DNA of 64,000 nt from Miltoncostaeales bacterium. Lineage in GTDB: Bacteria > Actinomycetota > Thermoleophilia > Miltoncostaeales > Miltoncostaeaceae. Location: contig JAURGT010000002.1 of assembly GCA_030833665.1 (NCBI GenBank), forward strand, positions 1 to 64,000, given 5' to 3'. The notes under the pieces are model-generated. The model searched no databases, was not told where the DNA came from, and saw only the letters and a list, made by a program, of their open reading frames with translations. Positions 57,685-64,000 of the stretch are shown one piece after another. A program made the translations under genes and the position numbers. Position 1 is the stretch's first letter. Each line of letters opens with the position of its first letter.

Positions 57685-58325
57685 GCGCGGCCGACGCACG
57701 GCGCCCTCGCATCGGCGTGCTCGCCGTGCAGGGGGCGGTGTCCGAGCACGAGGCCGCGCTGGCCGATGTCGGCGCGCGCACCTCGCGCGTGCGCAGTGCC
57801 GTCGACCTCGAGGCGCTCGACGGCATCGTCATCCCCGGCGGGGAGAGCACGACATTCGGGCTCGTGGCCGGCGAGTCCGGGCTGCTCGACGCCCTGCGCG
57901 CGCGCGTGGACCGCGGCCTGCCGGTGCTGGGCACATGCGCCGGCATGATCATGCTGGCCAGCGGCATCGAGGGCGGCGGCCCCCAGCCGCTGGTTGGCGG
58001 CATGGACATCGTGGTGCGCCGCAACGCATTCGGGCGCCAGGTGCACTCGTTCGAGGCGCCCGTGGATGTTCCCGCGCTGGGTGATCCGCCCGTGCGCGGT
58101 ATCTTCATCCGTGCTCCCTGGATTGAGCGTGTCGGCCCCGGGGTCGAGGTGCTCGCAGAGCACGGGGGGCATCCGGTCGCCGCGCGCGACGCCACGCGCA
58201 TCGTGGCGGCATTCCACCCGGAGCTCACCGACGACAGGCGCCTGCACCGCCTGTTCGTCGAGGAGGTGCGGGAGAGGTCAGCAGGAACGGAGCACGAGGA
58301 GGACACCGTTGTCGGGGCACAGTAA
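57681..58325 (+). CDS. pdxT: Pyridoxal 5'-phosphate synthase glutaminase subunit PdxT
   Basis: [54 protein letters not shown]. Confidence 0.96.
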   Translation: MSAADARRPRIGVLAVQGAVSEHEAALADVGARTSRVRSAVDLEALDGIVIPGGESTTFGLVAGESGLLDALRARVDRGLPVLGTCAGMIMLASGIEGGGPQPLVGGMDIVVRRNAFGRQVHSFEAPVDVPALGDPPVRGIFIRAPWIERVGPGVEVLAEHGGHPVAARDATRIVAAFHPELTDDRRLHRLFVEEVRERSAGTEHEEDTVVGAQ

Positions 58326-59061
58326 GTGGGCCACCATCAAGCGCAAGAAGGGCGCGGCCGATGCCAAGCGCGGCCAGCTCTTCTCCAAGCTCTCGCGGGC
58401 CATCACCGTGGCTGCGCGCGAGGGCGGCGGCGACCCGGTGTCGAATGCCGCGCTCGCCACGGCCATCGAGAAGGCCCGGGCCAACTCGATGCCCAAGGAC
58501 AACATCGAGCGCGCGATCCAGAAGGGCACAGGCGCGGGCGGCGACGGCGTCGACTATGAGGCCGTCACCTACGAGGGCTACGGGCCGGGCGGGGTGGCGA
58601 TCATCTGCGTGGCGCTCACCGACAACCGCAATCGCACCGCCAGCGACGTGCGCCACATCTTCACGAAGAATGGGTCCGAGCTGGGCACTCCCGGCAGCGT
58701 GGCGTGGCAGTTCGAGCGCAAGGGCATCATCCTCGTGGACGGCGAGGGGGTTGACGAGGATGCCCTCATGGACGCGGCCCTCGAGGGCGGCGCCGAGGAC
58801 ATCACCGAGGACGGCTCGCAGTGGCAGGTGGTCACCGAACCGACCGGCCTCTCGGCGGTGCGCGAGAGCCTCGAGGGCGCGGGATTCGCCGCGGCGTCCG
58901 CGGACATCACCATGCTTCCCAAGACCACGGTGGAGGCGGGCGAGAAGGAGGCCCGCCAACTGCTCCGCCTCATCGACAGCCTCGAGGAGAATGACGACGT
59001 CCAGGACGTCTACGCCAACTTCGACATCTCCGAACAGGTCATGGAGGCCGTTGCCGGCTAG
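58309..59061 (+). CDS. yebC: YebC/PmpR family transcriptional regulator
   Basis: [76 protein letters not shown] start with upstream GAGGAGG. Confidence 0.95.
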   Translation: MSGHSKWATIKRKKGAADAKRGQLFSKLSRAITVAAREGGGDPVSNAALATAIEKARANSMPKDNIERAIQKGTGAGGDGVDYEAVTYEGYGPGGVAIICVALTDNRNRTASDVRHIFTKNGSELGTPGSVAWQFERKGIILVDGEGVDEDALMDAALEGGAEDITEDGSQWQVVTEPTGLSAVRESLEGAGFAAASADITMLPKTTVEAGEKEARQLLRLIDSLEENDDVQDVYANFDISEQVMEAVAG

Positions 59062-59073
59062 GGGCGTCGCCCC

Positions 59074-59571
59074 GTGATCGCGCTGGGGATCGACCCCGGC
59101 CTTGCCAACACCGGGTACGGCGTCGTGCGCCGCGCGGGCAGCCGCATGGAGGTGCTCGCCCACGGCACCATCCGAACGAAGGCCGCGACGCCCACCGAGG
59201 AGCGCCTCCTGGCCCTGCACGACGGCCTCGCAGTGGTCATCGCCGAGCACCGACCCGAGGTGGCCGCCATCGAGGGGTTCTTCGTGCACCCGGTGAGCAA
59301 GGCGGCCATGGGCATGGCGGCTGCGCGAGGGGCCCTGCTCGTCTCATGCGCCCAGGCCGGGCTGGCGGTGGCCGAGTACACGCCCACCGCCATCAAGCAG
59401 TCCATCAGCGGCAACGGCCGCGCGGGCAAGGACCAGGTACGCGCGATGGTCACCCGGCTCACCGGCGTGGCTGCCGACACCGACCACTCCGCCGATGCCA
59501 TCGCCGTGGCCATATGCCACGCCGCGGCGGGCCCCCTGCAGGCCGCGATCGGCGTCCGGGAGCGGCGATAG
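59074..59571 (+). CDS. ruvC: Crossover junction endodeoxyribonuclease RuvC
   Basis: IALGIDPGLANTGYGVVRRAG; AAIEGFFVHPVSKAAMGMAAARGALL; DHSADAIAVAICHA. Confidence 0.95.
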   Translation: MIALGIDPGLANTGYGVVRRAGSRMEVLAHGTIRTKAATPTEERLLALHDGLAVVIAEHRPEVAAIEGFFVHPVSKAAMGMAAARGALLVSCAQAGLAVAEYTPTAIKQSISGNGRAGKDQVRAMVTRLTGVAADTDHSADAIAVAICHAAAGPLQAAIGVRERR

Positions 59572-59581
59572 CCTCCGTCGC

Positions 59582-60160
59582 ATGATCCGGTTCGTGCGCG
59601 GCCACCTGGTGGCCGCCGACGCCGACGGCGTCGTGGTGGGCATGGGGGGAATGGGATTCGGCGTGCGGATCTCCGATTCCACGCGCGCCGACCTCCCCGG
59701 CATCGGCAGCGAGGTGGTCCTGCACACCCACCTCGTGGTGCGCGAGGACGCCCTCGACCTCTACGGCTTCAGCGACGAGTCGGAGCGGGTCATCTTCGAG
59801 TCACTCCTCGGCGTGAGCGGCGTGGGGCCGCGCAGCGCGCTGGCCATCTGCGGGCTCGGAACCCCGCAGGCCGTGGCGCTGGCCATCGGGGGCGGCGACG
59901 CGGCGTACATCTCGAAGGCCGCCGGGGTGGGGAAGAAGACCGCCGAGCGCGTCATCCTCGACCTGCGTGACAAGGTGGGCGTCGCGGGCGGGCCTCCCGG
60001 CACCAGCGAACTGGCCACGGGGCCGCGTGGCGGCGCGCGCGAGGGCCTGGTGGCGCTGGGCTTCCCGCCCGACCAGGTGGATGCCGCCCTCGCGGGCGCG
60101 GACGCCGACCTCGATGAGGAGGCCCTCATCCGCCATGGCCTCGCGGTGCTCGGGCGATGA
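59582..60160 (+). CDS. ruvA: Holliday junction branch migration protein RuvA
   Basis: [68 protein letters not shown]. Confidence 0.95.
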   Translation: MIRFVRGHLVAADADGVVVGMGGMGFGVRISDSTRADLPGIGSEVVLHTHLVVREDALDLYGFSDESERVIFESLLGVSGVGPRSALAICGLGTPQAVALAIGGGDAAYISKAAGVGKKTAERVILDLRDKVGVAGGPPGTSELATGPRGGAREGLVALGFPPDQVDAALAGADADLDEEALIRHGLAVLGR

Positions 60161-61242
60161 CCGGCGACGACCGTATGGGTGATCCCGAGGTGACGCCCGA
60201 GGAGGAGTCGTTCGATACCTCACTGCGCCCGCGCACGCTTGATGACTTCATCGGGCAGGACTCCGTACGCCAGCAACTGGGCATCTTCCTCGAGGCCGCT
60301 CGCCAGCGGCAGGAGGCCCTCGACCACGTTCTTCTCGCCGGCCCGCCTGGCTTGGGCAAGACGTCGCTGGCCATCATCCTGGCGTCGGAGATGGGCGTGG
60401 AGATCACGATCACGAGCGGTCCCGTGCTCGAGCGCAAGGGCGACCTCGCGGCCATCCTCACGGCCCTCGGCCCCGGTGACGTGCTGTTCGTGGACGAGAT
60501 CCACCGCATGAACCGCTCGGTGGAGGAGGTCCTCTACCCGGCGATGGAGGACTTCCAGCTCGACGTCGTTCTGGGGCAGGGGCCCCAGGCGCGCACGCTC
60601 CGGCTCGACCTCCCGCGGTTCACGCTGGTGGGTGCCACCACTCGCTCGGGCCTCCTCACCACGCCGCTGCGCGACCGCTTCGGTGTGGTGCAGCGCCTCG
60701 ACTACTACGGACCCGACGACCTCGCGCGCATCATCGCGCGCTCGGCCGACCTGCTGGGCGTCGAGGTGGCACCCGACGGCGCCGTGGCCATCGCGGTGCG
60801 GTCGCGCGGCACGCCCCGCATCGCCAACCGCCTGCTCCGTCGCGTGCGCGACGTGGCACAGGTGAAGGCCATGGGGCGCATCGACCAGTCGGTGGCCGAG
60901 GAGGCCCTGCAGGTCCTCGAGGTGGACGACGCGGGCCTCGACGACCTCGACCGCAAGATCCTCACCCACCTGGCCGTTACGTTCAGCGGCCGTCCCACCG
61001 GGCTCGGCACCCTGGCCGACGCCGTGGGGGAGAGCCCCGACACAATCGAGGATGTCTACGAGCCGTTCCTGCTGCAGCAGGGCCTGCTGGCGCGTACTCC
61101 GCGTGGCCGCGTGGCCACGGCCCGTGCCTACGTGCACCTGGGCCTTGAGGTGCCGCGTGAGGTGCGCGCCCAGTCCGGTGGGCAGGACGCGCTCTTCGGT
61201 GACGACGGCGAGCCCGGCGCGGCCTGGGGAGTCCTCCCCTAG
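60157..61242 (+). CDS. ruvB: Holliday junction branch migration helicase RuvB
   Basis: [79 protein letters not shown]. Confidence 0.97.
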   Translation: MTGDDRMGDPEVTPEEESFDTSLRPRTLDDFIGQDSVRQQLGIFLEAARQRQEALDHVLLAGPPGLGKTSLAIILASEMGVEITITSGPVLERKGDLAAILTALGPGDVLFVDEIHRMNRSVEEVLYPAMEDFQLDVVLGQGPQARTLRLDLPRFTLVGATTRSGLLTTPLRDRFGVVQRLDYYGPDDLARIIARSADLLGVEVAPDGAVAIAVRSRGTPRIANRLLRRVRDVAQVKAMGRIDQSVAEEALQVLEVDDAGLDDLDRKILTHLAVTFSGRPTGLGTLADAVGESPDTIEDVYEPFLLQQGLLARTPRGRVATARAYVHLGLEVPREVRAQSGGQDALFGDDGEPGAAWGVLP

Positions 61243-61249
61243 GCCGCGC
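61217..61249. terminator. 33-nt near-perfect hairpin spanning the ruvB stop codon
   Basis: GCGCGGCCT-GGGGAGTCCTCCCCT-AGGCCGCGC. Confidence 0.55.
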
Positions 61250-61272
61250 GGGTCGCGTCGTCGGCCCCGCCG

Positions 61273-61728
61273 CTACTTCTGCGCGAACGTCATCTCGAGG
61301 TTCACGCCCTCGGGGATGCTCTCCACCGCGTCGAGGGTGAACTCGTAGATCGACCCGCCGGTGGTGAACTTCGCGTCGGTGATGTCGTAGGCGCCCTCGT
61401 ACTGTGACTCCACCGTGGTCTTGGGCTCGCCCATGTTGGTGCCGGTGAGCTCGATCTGCACGGTGCGGGCCGCCGCGCCGCCGCCGAGCGGCACCTTGGC
61501 GGTGCATGCCTCCTCCGCCCCGACGCACGGGATCGTCTCCGAGGCGGTGGTGGCGGTGGTGGCGGTGGTGTCGGTCGTGGCCGTGGTGTCCACGGTTGCC
61601 GTCGTATCAGTGGTCGCCGTGGCGGCGGCGGTGGACGCCGTGTCGGACGAACTGCCGCAGCCGGCGAGGACGAGCGCGCCCCCGATGAGGCCTGTGGCGG
61701 CGAGGGTGACGATGCGGTTGCGGTTCAT
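61273..61728 (-). CDS. Lipoprotein with Thr-rich linker
   Basis: Lipobox LVLAGC; TTDTTATVDTTATTDTTATTATTAS linker; C-terminal globular region. Confidence 0.7.
   Translation of the reverse strand: MNRNRIVTLAATGLIGGALVLAGCGSSSDTASTAAATATTDTTATVDTTATTDTTATTATTASETIPCVGAEEACTAKVPLGGGAAARTVQIELTGTNMGEPKTTVESQYEGAYDITDAKFTTGGSIYEFTLDAVESIPEGVNLEMTFAQK
61543..61633. repeat. Imperfect tandem repeat encoding Thr/Ala-rich (TDTTAT)n linker
   Basis: Iterated ggtggcggtggtgtcggtcgtggccgtggtgtc... on the + strand. Confidence 0.6.
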
Positions 61729-62921
61729 GCTGTGCCTCCTGTTGGGGCTGAGTGGCGGACGGCGCCGGGCCGCTTGGAGTCGAGGACCTCGTTGTAGATG
61801 GCCTCGATGCGGTCGGTGACCCGGGGCCAGTCGAATTCCTCCTCCACCGCGATTCTCCCCCGGCGACCGATGTCCTCGGCGCGCGCGGGGTCGTCCAGCA
61901 CCTCGGCGAGGCCGCGCGCGAGCTCAGCCGGGTCGTGCGCTGGCACGAAACGCCCCGGAACATCGCCGCGGATCACCTGGCGGAAGCCCACGTTGTCCGC
62001 AGCCACCACGGGGGTGCCCGATGCCAAGGCCTCGAGCAGCACGACGCCGAATGACGCGAGCACGCACGGCGCGGCCATGACATCCGCCTCGCGGTAGAAC
62101 CGCGGGCGCTCCTCGTTGAGCAGCCCGAGCCACTCCACGCGGTCCCACACGTCAAGGCTCTTCGCCTTGCGCTCGTAAACCGGTCGCGCGGGGCCGTCGC
62201 CGATTACCTGCACCGTGAAGTCACGCCCCTCCGCCTTCAGGATGGCCGCGGCCTCGAGAAGGTCGGCGAGGGCGTTGCGCGGGTCGAATCGCCCGACGAA
62301 GAGGATGCGCGGCGGCCCGGCGGGGCGATCCTCACCCGGGCCGAGCGGCCGGTAGAGCGAGCAGTCGATGCCGTTCGGCACGACGTCCCACTCCCCGGGG
62401 AAGTAATGGCCGAGCGCCTCGATGCATGCCTCCGAGACCGCGATGCGCCGGTCGAGGCGGGCGAGCGAGTTGCGCACGTAGGTGCCGATGCGGTCGTAGA
62501 GCCAGTGGCCCTCGTCGAAATAGGTATGGAACGTGCCAACGGTGCACGGCGCCGTGGATACCCGCAGCACGCCCATGGGCAGGGTGGGGGAGGCCAGGCC
62601 CTGGGCATGAACGACGTCCATGCCCCGCACCGCCCGGGCGATCTGGTGCTTGATGCCGAGGCCCACGGTGAGGCGCGCGATCGACCCGTTGGCGACCCAC
62701 GGCATTGACTTGCCGATGCGGGTGGTGCGGTAGCCGTGCACGCGGTGCGCTTCGCGGTCGAGCTCCGCAACCTCGGCGGCCTCGCCGATGTTGCCGGTGA
62801 CGACGGTGACGTCGTGGCCACGCTGCGCGAGCTCGCGCGAGAGGAAGTGCACGTGCTCGCTCACGCCCCCCAGGATGGGGTAGGCGTACTCGGTGACCAT
62901 CGCGATCGACAGGTGCCTCAC
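61725..62921 (-). CDS. GT4 family glycosyltransferase
   Basis: VRHLSIAMVTEYAYPILGGVSEHVHFLSRELAQRGHDVTVVTGN; ILFVGRFDPRNALADLLEAAAIL; EALASGTPVVAADNVGFRQVI. GTG 62921 preferred (TACGGT 8 nt upstream); ORF open to 63005. Confidence 0.92.
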   Translation of the reverse strand: MRHLSIAMVTEYAYPILGGVSEHVHFLSRELAQRGHDVTVVTGNIGEAAEVAELDREAHRVHGYRTTRIGKSMPWVANGSIARLTVGLGIKHQIARAVRGMDVVHAQGLASPTLPMGVLRVSTAPCTVGTFHTYFDEGHWLYDRIGTYVRNSLARLDRRIAVSEACIEALGHYFPGEWDVVPNGIDCSLYRPLGPGEDRPAGPPRILFVGRFDPRNALADLLEAAAILKAEGRDFTVQVIGDGPARPVYERKAKSLDVWDRVEWLGLLNEERPRFYREADVMAAPCVLASFGVVLLEALASGTPVVAADNVGFRQVIRGDVPGRFVPAHDPAELARGLAEVLDDPARAEDIGRRGRIAVEEEFDWPRVTDRIEAIYNEVLDSKRPGAVRHSAPTGGTA

Positions 62922-63029
62922 GGGCGGCCACCGTACCACGCGCATCGGGGTGCCCCGATCACCGCGGGGTGCCGTTGGCGCTGCTAGCCTGCGCCCGTCC
63001 CGCACCCCATTCCGGAGGCCGGATCCCGC

Positions 63030-63323
63030 ATGTCATCTGCGGTCCTTCTGCCCGTTTACATCATCATCTTCGTGGCGCTCATCTACTTCGTGGGCATCCG
63101 CCCGCAGCAGAAGCGCCGTCGCGAGATGGAGGAACTCGCTCGCACGCTCTCGCCGGGCGACGAGGTGCTCACCACCTCGGGCATCTACGGCATCGTCTCC
63201 GAGGTGGAGGATGGCGGCACGATCATCCTGCAGGTCGCGGAGGACGTCGACATCCGCATCTCGCAGCAGGCCGTGGCCCGCAAGACGAGCCCCGAGGCAG
63301 ACGCCGCGGCGGCCGCCGAATAG
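63030..63323 (+). CDS. yajC: Preprotein translocase subunit YajC
   Basis: YIIIFVALIYFVGIRPQQKRRREMEELARTLSPGDEVLTTSGIYGIVSEVEDG. Confidence 0.93.
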   Translation: MSSAVLLPVYIIIFVALIYFVGIRPQQKRRREMEELARTLSPGDEVLTTSGIYGIVSEVEDGGTIILQVAEDVDIRISQQAVARKTSPEADAAAAAE

Positions 63324-63362
63324 GCGAGGCGCCATCCGCTTGTCCATGACCGGGCCACGCCG

Positions 63363-64000
63363 GTGAGCACGCGCCGCCGCTCGTTCCTCTTCCTGCTGGT
63401 CGTCATCGGCTTGGTCTGCGCGTCGATCGTCGTGATCGCCACGCGGCCGACCGTGCTCGGCCTCGACCTGCAGGGCGGCGTCGAGGTGGTGCTGCAGGGC
63501 AAGCCCACCCGCGACTCCGAGGTGAACAAGGAGGCCATCGACCGGTCGGTGGACGTCATCCGCAACCGCGTGGATGCCTTCGGCGTGTCGGAGCCCGAGA
63601 TCCAGACCCAGGGCGACGACCAGATCGTGGTGTCGCTCGCGGGGGCGAACAACCCCGATCAGGTGGTGGAAGACCTCATCCGGCCAGCGCAGTTGGTCTT
63701 CATCGACTACCAGGCCAACTTCGTGGCGCAGGACCCGAACCTCTGGAGGATGGTCCAGAAGGCACAGAACACCACGCCGCGGCCCCCGGCTGAGGGCCAG
63801 GTCAGCTACTACCTGTTCAAGAAGAACGCCGCGCACGACCTCGTGGCGGGGCCGGATTACGAGAAAGCCTCGCTGCTGCAGGACTACGACGGCAATGTGC
63901 CCGCCGGCATGGAGATCGAGACAGTGCCCAAGGGCCTCGTCATCTTCTCGGACCGCCAGCAGCTCGACCCGTCGAAGCCCGACAGCCCGTCACGCACGGT
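63363..64000 (+). CDS. secD: Protein translocase subunit SecD (5' portion, truncated by window edge)
   Basis: TRRRSFLFLLVVIGLVCASIVVIATRPTVLGLDLQGGVEVVLQG...IDRSVDVIRNRVDAFGVSEPEIQTQGDDQIVVSLAG. Confidence 0.93.
   Translation, partial: MSTRRRSFLFLLVVIGLVCASIVVIATRPTVLGLDLQGGVEVVLQGKPTRDSEVNKEAIDRSVDVIRNRVDAFGVSEPEIQTQGDDQIVVSLAGANNPDQVVEDLIRPAQLVFIDYQANFVAQDPNLWRMVQKAQNTTPRPPAEGQVSYYLFKKNAAHDLVAGPDYEKASLLQDYDGNVPAGMEIETVPKGLVIFSDRQQLDPSKPDSPSRT

Noticed and set aside
61540-61640. Short GTGGTGTCGG-type repeats, possible CRISPR-like array
   Set aside because: They are codon-phase repeats of the lipoprotein Thr linker, with no spacer-repeat structure.

Overview
This window is a GC-rich (roughly 70%), gene-dense, chromosomal-looking segment. 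It is probably from an actinobacterium-type lineage, possibly Thermoleophilia-like; that placement is inferred from gene content and order only. I call about 67 protein-coding genes. I see no rRNA, no convincing tRNA, no CRISPR array and no mobile element. Recognisable conserved blocks are: egtB-egtD; gltB; dsbA-VKOR; aroC-aroK-aroB-aroQ-pepP-efp-accB(fusion)-accC-nusB; dxs-tlyA-nadK-recN-pyrG; a DrrA-type ABC exporter operon ending in an O-methyltransferase; ctaA; mntH; copCD; xseA-xseB; and pdxS-pdxT-yebC-ruvC-ruvA-ruvB-yajC-secD. The observations I consider most worth a second look are: (1) a fused protein at 30857-32602, made of an OadA/pyruvate-carboxylase-type carboxyltransferase domain whose metal-binding Lys and two His appear replaced, joined to an AccB-type biotin carrier and placed directly upstream of accC; (2) a TANNNT -10-like hexamer 6-10 nt before the start codon of about 18 genes with no Shine-Dalgarno, implying widespread leaderless transcription, including divergent pairs whose -10 elements physically overlap; (3) a frameshift in dxs at about 35900; (4) a divergent Ppx/GppA plus stand-alone RelA-type HD hydrolase pair; (5) a leaderless bacterial SUI1/eIF1 homologue; (6) convergent gene ends whose stop codons lie inside CTAG palindromes or hairpins. 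All domain assignments come from reading motifs by eye. No database search was run.
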